A DNA stretch of 15,878 nt. Source: Actinomycetes bacterium. GTDB taxonomy: Bacteria; Actinomycetota; Actinomycetes; Actinomycetales; Micrococcaceae. Shown here piece after piece: positions 1-6,673 of the stretch. A program made the translations under genes and the position numbers. The stretch is taken from positions 1 through 15,878 of the forward strand of contig JAFAAV010000125.1 in the NCBI GenBank assembly GCA_023426375.1, written 5' to 3'. Position 1 is the first letter of the stretch. Each line of letters opens with the position of its first letter. The notes below the pieces were generated by a model, which was not told where the DNA came from, searched no databases, and saw nothing but the letters and a program-made list of their open reading frames with translations.

Positions 1-92
1 AATACCAGCGCACCGCCCACAGGATCACATCACCCTGGAAATGGCGCCACTTGAAATCCGTCATCGTTCCGTCCGTCCAATCTCCGCCAAGC

Positions 93-317
93 ATGCTCAA
101 GCTTCACGATTTTTGCAACAGAGCCATCGAGATCACAGGTGACGGATTCATCCAAGGTGAGGATGTTCTTGTCGCGATTCCCGTGAGCACCGCAGAAGGT
201 GATGCCTCCGGGGTAGCTCGCGCAGTGATCGACCTGGACCAGCTCGGTAGCCAAACACGCGAGGTGGCGCTCATCGGGTACGTCTCGGGGCGCATCGTGA
301 CTGAGCAGCTCCGATGA
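93..317 (+). CDS. Small hypothetical protein coupled to the coupling-ATPase gene
   Basis: I do not recognise the family. From the ATG the protein has 74 residues, is fairly acidic and has no membrane segment or signal peptide. The stop overlaps the next gene's start as ATGA, a 4-bp overlap typical of translationally coupled genes, which is the main reason to accept the frame. The start is uncertain: there is no clear Shine-Dalgarno site at this ATG, a TTG occurs at 51, and the frame is open to the left window edge, so this could be the C-terminal part of a longer gene. Its position suggests a role in conjugation, perhaps as a small partner of the ATPase, but nothing in the residues shows this. 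Confidence 0.55.
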   Translation: MLKLHDFCNRAIEITGDGFIQGEDVLVAIPVSTAEGDASGVARAVIDLDQLGSQTREVALIGYVSGRIVTEQLR

Positions 318-2098
318 GCACGCAGGGGCGGCAGTCCGGTTCGCTCGGCGACGAGATGACCAACATCCTGATCGCTGCACTCATTGGCGCGTTCGGGCTC
401 ACGCTCGTGCTTGGTGCCGCTGGTTCGATTGCGGCATTTCTCACTGGAGTGGACCAGCCCAGTGAAGGAATTGCAGGCGGCATCGGTGTCCTATTTGATC
501 CCACCGATCCTGGCCGCGCACTCGGTGCCGAAGAGTTGAACCCGTTCGTGTACTGGCTGGTGGCGGGGGCGATGCTCACCATCCTTGTCGTTGTGCTCAT
601 GTGGGTCTGGAGTCGGTGGCGGCGGCACTCACGAAAGATTGACACCGACCCACGCAGACTTCCGGGCACCGCAACAGGACATGAAGTGCAGGCCACCGCA
701 TCGTCGAAAGCCTTGCTACGACGAGCTGGCACGCTTCGCCCGTCACTAGAGAAGCCAGGGTCCGCTGATGTTGGGTACCGGCTCGGCCAGTCCCGCGGCA
801 AGGACGTGTGGGCCAGCGTCGAAGACTCGATCCTGCTCATTGGCCCGCCACGTTCAGGTAAGGGCCTACACATTGTCATCCCGGCGATCCTCGATGCGCC
901 GGGCGCGGTCGTGACGACTTCAACTAGGCCCGACAATCTGACCGCGACGTTGCGCGCACGAATGCGAGTCGGACCGGTCATGGTCTTTGATCCGCAGCAT
1001 CTCGCAGAGGGCGTGCCCGCGGGCCTGCGGTGGTCTCCAATTCGTGGGTGTGAGGATCCTCTAACTGCGATGATTCGCGCTACCGGTCTTGCGTCGGCAA
1101 CCGGACTTGCCGACGGGGGCGTCGATGGAGGCGGATTTTGGGAGGGCAAGACTCGTGTCGCGCTGCAAGCGATGCTGCATGCTGCGGCACTTGACGATCG
1201 CACACCCGCAGAACTCTTCCGCTGGACGCTCGACCCATCAGCGGCCGCTGATGCTGTTGCTATCTTGAACGCTTCACCTCGTGCTGCGACCGGCTGGTCC
1301 GAGGGGCTTGAAGCGATGATCGAGACCGATCCACGCACCCGCGACTCTATCTGGCAGGGTGTCTCACTCGCACTCGCAGCGCTCGCCGACCCTCGTGTGC
1401 TCGACGCGGTGAGCCCCGGTCCAAACGAAGCCTTCGACCCGGAAGCATTCATCCGCGACAAAGGCACCCTGTATCTGCTCGCAACTGGCGCGGGCGCGGG
1501 GAACAGTGCCGCGCTCGTTGCAGCATTTGTCGAGGATCTCGTCGAAACCGCCCGCCGCATGGCAGCTCGATCACCCGGGGCACGACTTGACCCACCCATG
1601 TTGCTCGCACTCGATGAAATCGGCAACCTTGCACCGCTACCGTCACTGCCGACGCTCATGGCTGAGGGCGGAGGAACTGGCATCACGACGATGCCTGTGC
1701 TGCAATCGCTCGCTCAGGCCCGCGACAGATGGAGTGAGAATCAAGCCGCTGCGATCTGGGACGCGAGCATCGCGAAGATCATTCTCGGTGGCGCATCGAA
1801 CTCCCGGGATTTGCAAGACCTCTCGACCTTGATCGGTGAACGCGACGAGTTCACCGATTCTGTGACGCTCGGAGACTACGGATCACGCTCCAGCCAACGC
1901 TCTATACGACGGGTACCGATCATGCCGCCCGATCGCATCCGAACAATGCCGTTCGGTACCGGCGTCGTGCTGCTCCGTTCAGCTCCGCCGATCATCGTCG
2001 ACCTGCTGCCCTGGCCAAAACGCTCCGACGCATCGTCGCTCAAGCGCGAACGGAGCGAGATCGAAACACTGCTCGAAAACCGGCCCGGCAACGAGTAG
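314..2098 (+). CDS. VirD4/TraG-type conjugative coupling ATPase
   Basis: Likely type IV coupling protein, the inner-membrane ATPase that passes the relaxase-DNA complex to the conjugation channel. It has 594 residues, normal for the family. Two N-terminal membrane segments (about 17-45 and 79-99) precede a cytoplasmic motor domain. Walker A is GPPRSGKG (177-184, Lys183) and Walker B is LLALDE (430-435), followed by the GNLAPLPSLPTL stretch seen in TraG/TraD proteins. The N-terminal architecture resembles coupling proteins of actinobacterial elements. Expression is probably coupled to the upstream small gene, since the start overlaps its stop and lacks a good ribosome site; an alternative start is Met15. 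It is the clearest evidence for conjugation in the window. No relaxase is seen beside it. Confidence 0.9.
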   Translation: MSTQGRQSGSLGDEMTNILIAALIGAFGLTLVLGAAGSIAAFLTGVDQPSEGIAGGIGVLFDPTDPGRALGAEELNPFVYWLVAGAMLTILVVVLMWVWSRWRRHSRKIDTDPRRLPGTATGHEVQATASSKALLRRAGTLRPSLEKPGSADVGYRLGQSRGKDVWASVEDSILLIGPPRSGKGLHIVIPAILDAPGAVVTTSTRPDNLTATLRARMRVGPVMVFDPQHLAEGVPAGLRWSPIRGCEDPLTAMIRATGLASATGLADGGVDGGGFWEGKTRVALQAMLHAAALDDRTPAELFRWTLDPSAAADAVAILNASPRAATGWSEGLEAMIETDPRTRDSIWQGVSLALAALADPRVLDAVSPGPNEAFDPEAFIRDKGTLYLLATGAGAGNSAALVAAFVEDLVETARRMAARSPGARLDPPMLLALDEIGNLAPLPSLPTLMAEGGGTGITTMPVLQSLAQARDRWSENQAAAIWDASIAKIILGGASNSRDLQDLSTLIGERDEFTDSVTLGDYGSRSSQRSIRRVPIMPPDRIRTMPFGTGVVLLRSAPPIIVDLLPWPKRSDASSLKRERSEIETLLENRPGNE

Positions 2099-2112
2099 GT
2101 AATGGCACGACA

Positions 2113-2178
2113 GCGCGGGATCGTCCGCGCACCTGACTGATACAGCGACCAAGCATTCCGGTCGCCCAAAAAGTCAGG
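2113..2178 (+). promoter_or_regulatory. Structured leader before ssb that can pair with its ribosome site
   Basis: Three inverted repeats lie between the coupling-ATPase gene and ssb. GCGCGG (2113-2118) pairs with CCGCGC (2125-2130). CCTGAC (2132-2137) pairs with GTCAGG (2173-2178) and encloses GCGACC (2145-2150) pairing with GGTCGC (2160-2165). The outer right arm includes the first bases of the CAGGAG ribosome site (2175-2180) of ssb. The pairings are exact as read. That they control translation is inference; the outer stem has only six pairs with a 7-by-7 internal loop. Confidence 0.4.
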
Positions 2179-2187
2179 AGATTGATC

Positions 2188-2643
2188 ATGTCGATCCACA
2201 CGCAAGAGTCAGTCTCGGGCTTCGTTGCCACGGACCCGAAACTCACCACCTCGTCGAACGGGGATTCTCGCTTGTACTTTCGTTTCGGGCAGGAGCATTT
2301 TCGACGCGAGGACGACGGCAGCTTCACTCAGACCGATACGACCTACCATCACCTCGTGGTGTTTGGGCGAACAGCGGAACACGCGAATGAAAGGTTCAGT
2401 AAAGGCGACAACTTCATTGCCGAAGGCTATTCGCACGAGTACAGCTTCGAGCGTGATGGCCAGAAGGTTGAAGGCGAAGAATTCGTCGCAAAGCGCATCG
2501 GTCATGACACAGCGCGCACGCGGTACGAAGTTGACCGAGCAACCCGGCCAGCCGGGCGCGAAGCAGTGGGCCGAGAGCCGAACCGCGCGTTCGATTCCCC
2601 TAGGCAGCGACCGAGCAATGACGCTCCGGTGCTCGGCCGCTGA
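2188..2643 (+). CDS. ssb: Single-stranded-DNA-binding protein of the element
   Basis: SSB-like OB-fold protein expected to coat single-stranded DNA during transfer or replication of the element. It has 151 residues. The N-terminal part (about 5-110) follows the SSB pattern: a first strand of the VSGFVATDPKL type, a segment ending in TTYHHLVVFGRTAEHANE, then FSKGDNFIAEGY, matching the usual 'vvvfGklAenv...KGd.v.v.G' core. The C-terminal tail is arginine-rich and ends DAPVLGR, so the acidic phenylalanine-ended tip that recruits partner proteins in housekeeping SSB is missing. The start is ATG preceded by CAGGAG with 7 bases between. A TTG two codons upstream is in frame but poorly spaced. The gene follows the coupling ATPase by 89 bases and is probably cotranscribed. 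Confidence 0.8.
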   Translation: MSIHTQESVSGFVATDPKLTTSSNGDSRLYFRFGQEHFRREDDGSFTQTDTTYHHLVVFGRTAEHANERFSKGDNFIAEGYSHEYSFERDGQKVEGEEFVAKRIGHDTARTRYEVDRATRPAGREAVGREPNRAFDSPRQRPSNDAPVLGR

Positions 2644-2660
2644 GAATCGGGAGAGGCACA

Positions 2661-3230
2661 ATGATGAACGACCGCAACGTTCCCGAGGGCGCCTTCGACG
2701 ACCCGTCGGAGCCCAGCTTTGGACCAGAACCAGTCGCCGGACCGCCACACCCGATCAACTGGAACCTACTCACAGCCCACGACCTTGAGCAAGAGTTGCT
2801 AGAACTCAATCGTTGGGTCAACTGGCTGCGACAGGAGTATGGCCTGCCTGCATCGGAGGTTCCGCCACTTTGGCATCGACATCCTGAGCTTCTTTGGGAG
2901 CTGTCAGCACTCCATCTGCACTGGCTTTGCGCTTATGACCCTGACCAAGATGGCTCCGCTCCCCTGGGTTGGCATCGCGATTTCGCCGACGCACGCGGTC
3001 GTCTCCGCGATTGGGTAGCCGCCAGCGGCACACGTCGAGACCGAGATCGCCCTACGAGACAGACTCCATGGCCTGGGGATGAGCACATGCAAGAAGTTGT
3101 TGAGAAGGTCATCGACGACCGTGATGCCGACTTTGTGGAGTTCGTGCTCGACCAAGTCGCTGCCCGTGAAGCAGCCGAGGATGCTTTCTATGCGAATATC
3201 GATGACCGCACAGGTGAGGTGCACGAATGA
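2661..3230 (+). CDS. DUF4913 family protein
   Basis: Soluble 189-residue protein of unknown biochemical role. The central part (about 50-123), with LNRWVNWLRQEYGL, then PPLWHRHPELLWELSALHLHW and GWHRDFADARGRLRDWV, matches the DUF4913 pattern as I remember it: a tryptophan-rich domain common in actinobacterial plasmids and integrative elements. The N-terminus is proline/acid rich. The C-terminal 50 residues are charged and probably helical. The start is ATG with GGGAG seven bases before it; a second ATG follows directly. It lies 17 bases after ssb in the same orientation, so it is likely part of the same transcript. Function cannot be inferred beyond association with mobile elements. Confidence 0.75.
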   Translation: MMNDRNVPEGAFDDPSEPSFGPEPVAGPPHPINWNLLTAHDLEQELLELNRWVNWLRQEYGLPASEVPPLWHRHPELLWELSALHLHWLCAYDPDQDGSAPLGWHRDFADARGRLRDWVAASGTRRDRDRPTRQTPWPGDEHMQEVVEKVIDDRDADFVEFVLDQVAAREAAEDAFYANIDDRTGEVHE

Positions 3231-3232
3231 GA

Positions 3233-3251
3233 GCGCTCAGTGGCTGAGCGC
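3233..3251. terminator. Hairpin between convergent DUF4913 and membrane-protein genes
   Basis: GCGCTCAG (3233-3240) pairs perfectly with CTGAGCGC (3244-3251) around a TGG loop. It sits in the meeting point of two convergent genes and includes the stop codon of the minus-strand one. It could end transcription in both directions. No clear T-run follows on either side, so efficiency is uncertain. Confidence 0.45.
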
Positions 3252-3602
3252 CACAACTCGATCGTCGGAGTGCAACTGCGCTTCGCTGAGCTTTCGCTCC
3301 CTCGCCTCATAGCGACGGCAGCGAAAGAGCAGAACGAGGCTGGCCGGGCCGATGGCAATGAACTTCATCATGTTCCACAGCGCGACCAGCGTGATGAGAT
3401 TCACCCAGCCTGGCCCGCCTGCCGCGGTGAAGTTCACGCACCAGAACGCGATAAGTAGATAGGGAACCGCAAGCGCCATTGCTGGAACGCCCCACTTGAG
3501 TCCCTGCCGCCTGCGAATGAGGTTGAGAATCACATTGGTCGGCATACATCGCCGCATGAATGCGCGAACGTAGATGCTCAGAATCCAGATTGAGCGAAAC
3601 AT
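3237..3602 (-). CDS. Small inner-membrane protein of unknown function
   Basis: A 121-residue protein with two hydrophobic segments, about 38-60 (WGVPAMALAVPYLLIAFW) and 68-95 (GWVNLITLVALWNMM then IGPASLVLLF), preceded by a positively charged N-terminus with RAFMRR and LIRRRQGLKWG, and followed by a charged tail. I recall similar short proteins in actinobacterial mobile elements, some loosely named sulfate permease, but two membrane helices cannot make a permease and I would not use that name. The chosen ATG has GGAGG six bases before it; an in-frame start six codons earlier lacks this. It is the only minus-strand gene in the plus-strand part of the element and is divergent from the dprA-like gene, so the 191-base gap between them should hold promoters for both. 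Confidence 0.7.
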   Translation of the reverse strand: MFRSIWILSIYVRAFMRRCMPTNVILNLIRRRQGLKWGVPAMALAVPYLLIAFWCVNFTAAGGPGWVNLITLVALWNMMKFIAIGPASLVLLFRCRRYEARERKLSEAQLHSDDRVVALSH

Positions 3603-3737
3603 TTTGGGCCTCCGATACACGTGCTTCTGAGTCGAAGAGACAACATGTATCGATTTCCCGTGAGGGCCGCCCCGAGGGGCCTACTAGTTGGTGACGTGCC
3701 TCCACTACCAATGTACGCCTGCCGCAGAGGATCCGAA

Positions 3738-3762
3738 AGGGGTGCCCGTGCGGAGCACCTCT
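3738..3762 (+). promoter_or_regulatory. Hairpin in the leader of the dprA-like gene
   Basis: AGGGGTGC (3738-3745) pairs with GCACCTCT (3755-3762) with one G-U pair and a nine-base loop. It lies about 30 bases before the dprA-like start, in the divergent gap 3603-3793. No T-run follows, so it is not an obvious terminator. It may be an operator or leader structure, or chance. I see no convincing promoter in the gap. Confidence 0.25.
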
Positions 3763-3793
3763 TGACCAAAGACCCACGTTCAAGGAGGATGCC

Positions 3794-4777
3794 ATGCCCA
3801 CGCTCTCAGAATTCGCCACGAATGATCGCGCCGCTCGTGTGGCGCTTTCGCTCGTGGGAACCCCCAACGACCCCACGACCGGACGCCTGCTTGAGCAGGT
3901 CGGAGCGGTCGAGCTAATCAAGTTGGTCGGCATGGACGGCGCGGCTCCGGGAATGGATGACGTTGCGACAGCCGTGTGGCGCGACCGCATGCGCTCTGCA
4001 ACGACGCCGGAGAATCTTGCAACAAGGATCAGCGATGCCCGATCCTTTCGGGTAGTTATTCCGAGCGATCCAGATTGGCCCGCTGCCCTGAACGATCTCG
4101 GCGATCGCACACCATACGCACTGTGGGCAAAGGGCCGCACCGAACTGCTCTCGACCCCAATTTCGCAGCGGGTCACGATCACGGGATCGCGAGCTGCAAC
4201 TTCTTACGGCGCTCACGTCACGGAGGAACTCTGTGACGACTTAACGACGAGCGGCAAGACGCTCGTCGCCGGAGCCGCCTACGGAATCGACGGCTCGGTT
4301 CACCAGGCGGCACTTCGACGCGGAGGTGACACCATTGCTGTGCTGGCATCCGGTATTGATCGCCCCTACCCAATGGGGCACGCCGATTTGCTTGAACGCG
4401 TCGGCAATCGAGGTCTCACAATTTCCGAGGTACCGCCTGGCACCGCGCCCACTCGCCAACGTTTCCTCGACAGGGCTCGGATTCTCGGGGCGCTATCGGG
4501 CACGACCGTAGTGGTTGAAGCTGGCGCTCGTTCAGGCACGCTGCGAATCGCGCAAGAGGCCGCGGAGCTGGGTCGCCGGGTAGGCGCTGTACCCGGCCCG
4601 GTAACCAGCGCGGCGAGCGCGGGTGCGAACTTGTTACTGCAGCAGGGAATGGCTCGTGTCGTCACCAACGGCCACGACGTAATAGATCTAGAAGACCAAA
4701 ACCAAAGCGCCCCCGAACGGATGTCGATCCGTCAGGGGGCGCCCCGTGTTGCGTCGCAGCACAGCCGAGTGCTGTGA
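3794..4777 (+). CDS. DprA/Smf-like DNA-processing protein of the element
   Basis: A 327-residue homologue of DprA, the protein that binds incoming single-stranded DNA and loads RecA. It shows the DprA order: IPSDPDWPAALNDLGDRTPY (89-108), a Rossmann-like ITGSRAATSYG (129-139), GAAYGIDGSVHQAAL (160-174), VLASGIDRPYP (183-193), SEVPPG (211-216), then VVVEAGARSGTLRIA (239-253) and AVPGPVTSAASAGANLLLQQG (265-285). The usual FPxRNRIISGLS motif reads FLDRARILGALS, so the canonical RNR is altered. The tail after about residue 300 is coded by a terminator hairpin and looks unconserved. The start is ATG with AAGGAGG five bases before it. It stands alone, divergent from the membrane protein. An element-borne paralogue is likely; transformation is not implied. 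Confidence 0.85.
   Translation: MPTLSEFATNDRAARVALSLVGTPNDPTTGRLLEQVGAVELIKLVGMDGAAPGMDDVATAVWRDRMRSATTPENLATRISDARSFRVVIPSDPDWPAALNDLGDRTPYALWAKGRTELLSTPISQRVTITGSRAATSYGAHVTEELCDDLTTSGKTLVAGAAYGIDGSVHQAALRRGGDTIAVLASGIDRPYPMGHADLLERVGNRGLTISEVPPGTAPTRQRFLDRARILGALSGTTVVVEAGARSGTLRIAQEAAELGRRVGAVPGPVTSAASAGANLLLQQGMARVVTNGHDVIDLEDQNQSAPERMSIRQGAPRVASQHSRVL
4707..4742 (-). terminator. Terminator for the integrase-excisionase unit inside the dprA-like tail
   Basis: GCGCCCCC (4707-4714) pairs with GGGGGCGC (4735-4742), and inside it ACGGAT (4717-4722) pairs with ATCCGT (4727-4732) around a GTCG loop, with a GA/CA mismatch between. Read on the minus strand the stem is followed by TTTGGTTTTGG, which fits an intrinsic terminator for transcripts from the excisionase side. 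On the plus strand no T-run follows. It lies inside the last 25 codons of the dprA-like gene. Confidence 0.65.
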
Positions 4778-4780
4778 CGT

Positions 4781-4987
4781 TCATTTCATGTTGGGCATCT
4801 CGACGACAAGAGCGTCACGTATCTCCTCAACGTCGACGCGAATGAGTCTGCCGATTCGATATCCACGCACGGTTCCATCTGCGATGCGACGTCGAATCGT
4901 CTTTGTCGAGACTCCAAACATCTCGGCGGCTTTCGTCAGCGAGATGAGTCCTTGCTCAGGACTCTCGGGTCGAGTTCGGACAGTCAT
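4781..4987 (-). CDS. xis: Excisionase-like helix-turn-helix protein
   Basis: A 68-residue DNA-binding protein expected to direct excision with the integrase. Residues about 14-55 form a MerR/excisionase-type winged helix-turn-helix: ISLTKAAEMFGVSTKTIRRR, then ADGTVRGYRIGRLIRVDVEEI, matching the 'DNA-binding protein, excisionase family' pattern. The reading frame is open further upstream, but the ATG used here has GGGAGG seven bases before it, so the longer version is rejected. It lies 70 bases after the integrase stop on the same strand and is probably cotranscribed, and it ends only three bases from the stop of the convergent dprA-like gene. Confidence 0.8.
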   Translation of the reverse strand: MTVRTRPESPEQGLISLTKAAEMFGVSTKTIRRRIADGTVRGYRIGRLIRVDVEEIRDALVVEMPNMK

Positions 4988-5057
4988 GGTGATACCTCCC
5001 GGTCGGCTAGTTGGTTTCACTTCACAGGTGTCCCTCGGTGTCCATACCCGACGCATC

Positions 5058-6347
5058 TCAATCCGCCGGATCGCCCTCAGCTTGCGCAATGCTCGCCGCC
5101 ACACGATCACTCATTCGATCGGCAAGCTCTCGATCGCGACTCATCGTCGCGTGCTGATACCGCAACACGATGTGAATATCCGCGTGGCCACCTCGCCTCA
5201 TCAGCTCGGCGAGCGTCGCTCCCTCCTGCGCGAAGATCGTGAGCCCCGTGTGTCGCAGATCATGAAACCTAAAGCGGTGCGGCAATCCCTGAACATCGTC
5301 TCGCGCGTCCATCCACAGGTATCCCCACCTGGTATTGGACAGGGGGACCGAGCCTTTCGCATCTGTCGGCAGCACTGGAGCGTTAGGTTCCGACGCTACA
5401 TATGTGTCCAAGTGCTGCCGCAGCCGCACGAGCATCAATCTTGGGATGCTAAGGGATCTCTGCCCCGCCTCGGTCTTGAGCGTTGTGTACCCACCGGTGT
5501 TCGCATTGAGCTGCCGCCGTACATGCAGCGTCGCTCCACCGTCATCGCGCCACTCGATGTCGCGGCGTTGAAGGCCAAGACACTCGCCCCGTCGCAACTG
5601 ACACCACGCAGCCAGCAAGATGGCAATCGCCCACTTGTCGGGCACTGCTGCGTACAGCGCCTCTACCTGCACCGGTGTTGCGACATCGTCTCCAGAATCA
5701 TGATCAGCATCGTGGCGCACGGACTTTTGCTTAGGAACCGAGATGTCCGGCACCGAAGAAATGAGGCCTTCGCGCGCAGCCTGCCTCAGGATCATCATGA
5801 GGACCACGAGTACGGGCCGAGTGATGCCGTTGAACTTCGACTTGGGGTTCAACGGTGCAGGAATCCGATCGAGCCGATCGGTCATTTTCTTGATTCGCTC
5901 AACGTTGATCTCGCGGAGTGGCGTGTCGCCAAACTCAGGGATGAGGTATCCGATGACCTTGCCCTTGTAGGACCGGATCGTGCCAACTGCTCGCTGTTTA
6001 CCCTGGCGGTTCGGCTCGTCTCTGATCATCTTCAGCCAACGCTGCGAATACTCTTCGAAACCCATCGACCTCGCGGTCTCTGCGGCGACCTCCGCGCGAA
6101 GTCTCGCTGCGGTGACTTCTGGCGGCTCCCAAAGACCCCGCGCCATCCGCGTCTGGAGGCTCGCGAGCCACGTCCGGGCGTCAGTCTTGGTCACGAATGT
6201 GAGCGGCTTGTCGTCGTCAGTTCTGGCGGTGTAGGTCTTTCCGTCCGGTCCTGGATAACGGACCTGCCACCGGCCGGAAGGGAGTTTCCTCAACCTTCCC
6301 CATGCTTCCCGTTTGAGCGTTGCATTCGCTTGTGCGGTGGTGCTCAT
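5058..6347 (-). CDS. int: Tyrosine recombinase (integrase)
   Basis: A 429-residue site-specific recombinase of the phage-integrase family, expected to insert and excise this element. The N-terminal part (about 14-75, with LPSGRWQVRYPGPDGKTY) looks like an AP2-like arm-binding domain, followed by a core-binding helical domain (about 96-200) and the catalytic domain (about 222-415). Catalytic residues can all be placed: Arg252 in LRRGE, Lys291 in LKTEAGQR, His362 and Arg365 in HDLRHTG, His388 in GGHAD, and nucleophile Tyr397 in RYQH. It therefore looks intact. The start ATG has GGGAGG five bases before it and overlaps the stop of a preceding 83-codon frame as TAATG. The excisionase follows downstream. 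No clear promoter is visible right before the gene. Confidence 0.95.
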   Translation of the reverse strand: MSTTAQANATLKREAWGRLRKLPSGRWQVRYPGPDGKTYTARTDDDKPLTFVTKTDARTWLASLQTRMARGLWEPPEVTAARLRAEVAAETARSMGFEEYSQRWLKMIRDEPNRQGKQRAVGTIRSYKGKVIGYLIPEFGDTPLREINVERIKKMTDRLDRIPAPLNPKSKFNGITRPVLVVLMMILRQAAREGLISSVPDISVPKQKSVRHDADHDSGDDVATPVQVEALYAAVPDKWAIAILLAAWCQLRRGECLGLQRRDIEWRDDGGATLHVRRQLNANTGGYTTLKTEAGQRSLSIPRLMLVRLRQHLDTYVASEPNAPVLPTDAKGSVPLSNTRWGYLWMDARDDVQGLPHRFRFHDLRHTGLTIFAQEGATLAELMRRGGHADIHIVLRYQHATMSRDRELADRMSDRVAASIAQAEGDPAD

Positions 6348-6598
6348 TATGGCCTCCCGTGGACTGAATTGGACTCCTGCGGGCGGTCATGCCCCTTCGT
6401 GCCCCTCTTCACACCCGAGACACAAGTTCCGCGTAGTTCCGCGGCTCCCACGGGTACGCAGTCGCAATGTGGGGCACGTTGGGGCACGACCTGGAGGGCA
6501 CGTGAACCCGAAAACCAGGTCCGCGAGCACCTCCTCTCCCACTTGGAAGGTAGGCGCGTGCCCCCTACGTGCCCCTCTGAATGGATATTGCTGTTCAT
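6347..6598 (-). CDS. Possible small ORF translationally coupled to the integrase
   Basis: An 83-codon frame starting at an ATG with a very strong ribosome site (AAAGGAGGA, six bases away) and ending in TAA that shares its last base with the integrase ATG (TAATG). The start and the overlap argue for translation. The amino-acid content (rich in Arg, Ser, Gly, Cys; no recognisable domain) looks like translated non-coding DNA, and the frame runs over the repeats thought to be integrase sites. It could be a leader whose translation sets integrase levels, or the strong start may be a relic of a gene present when the element is circular. Reported as uncertain. Confidence 0.3.
   Translation of the reverse strand: MNSNIHSEGHVGGTRLPSKWERRCSRTWFSGSRALQVVPQRAPHCDCVPVGAAELRGTCVSGVKRGTKGHDRPQESNSVHGRP
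6389..6577. repeat. Paired CGTGCCCC repeats, likely integrase arm-type sites
   Basis: Five exact copies of CGTGCCCC occur in the DNA before the integrase: 6398-6405, 6471-6478 (reversed), 6481-6488 (reversed), 6557-6564 and 6568-6575, plus near copies at 6389-6395 (ATGCCCC) and 6496-6502 (GGGCACG). They form three pairs with 10, 10 and 11 bases from unit to unit, about one helical turn, and the pairs are about 80-90 bases apart, the middle one reversed. Tyrosine integrases with an N-terminal arm-binding domain use short repeated sites of this kind near the attachment core, so this is the most likely role. Binding is inferred, not shown. Confidence 0.6.
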
Positions 6599-6637
6599 TT
6601 CTGTCCTCCTTTGTCTTTTGACTGGAGGCACGAAAAA

Positions 6638-6673
6638 CGCCCCGGATCTGCGAAAACTCGCAGATCCGGGGCG
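6638..6673 (-). terminator. nrdF terminator, and candidate attachment region
   Basis: CGCCCCGGATCTGCGA (6638-6653) pairs perfectly over 16 bases with TCGCAGATCCGGGGCG (6658-6673) around an AAAC loop. On the minus strand the stem is followed by TTTTT (6633-6637), giving a strong intrinsic terminator 38 bases after the nrdF stop. Element sequence begins at about this point, so the crossover site may lie in or next to this hairpin. The other end of the element would be needed to define the core. Confidence 0.85.

Larger units (their letters stand above)
1..6637. mobile_element. One end of an integrative (probably conjugative) element
   Basis: A block of mobile-element genes abuts chromosomal nrdF: VirD4/TraG-type coupling ATPase, SSB, DUF4913 protein, small membrane protein, DprA-like protein, excisionase and tyrosine recombinase. 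The integrase is the outermost gene, as is usual at the end of such elements. The left end is outside the window, so the size, the other attachment site and most transfer genes are unseen. The right border is approximate: it lies between the integrase start and the nrdF stop, most likely near the nrdF terminator hairpin. Integrative and conjugative element is the best reading; an integrated plasmid or a decayed element remains possible. Confidence 0.8.

Noticed and set aside
271..1686. 471-codon minus-strand frame
   Set aside because: It is antisense to the VirD4-type ATPase, and the Ser/Ala/Arg/Pro-rich translation has no motifs.
3307..4182. 291-codon minus-strand frame
   Set aside because: It overlaps the dprA-like gene in antisense and the small membrane gene in another frame; it has no ribosome site or domain.
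4988..5110. 41-residue N-terminal extension of the excisionase
   Set aside because: It would enter the DNA after the integrase stop without a ribosome site; the internal ATG has GGGAGG seven bases before it.
6389..6577. CRISPR-like array
   Set aside because: The repeated unit is only 8 bases, irregularly spaced and in both orientations, and there are no cas genes.
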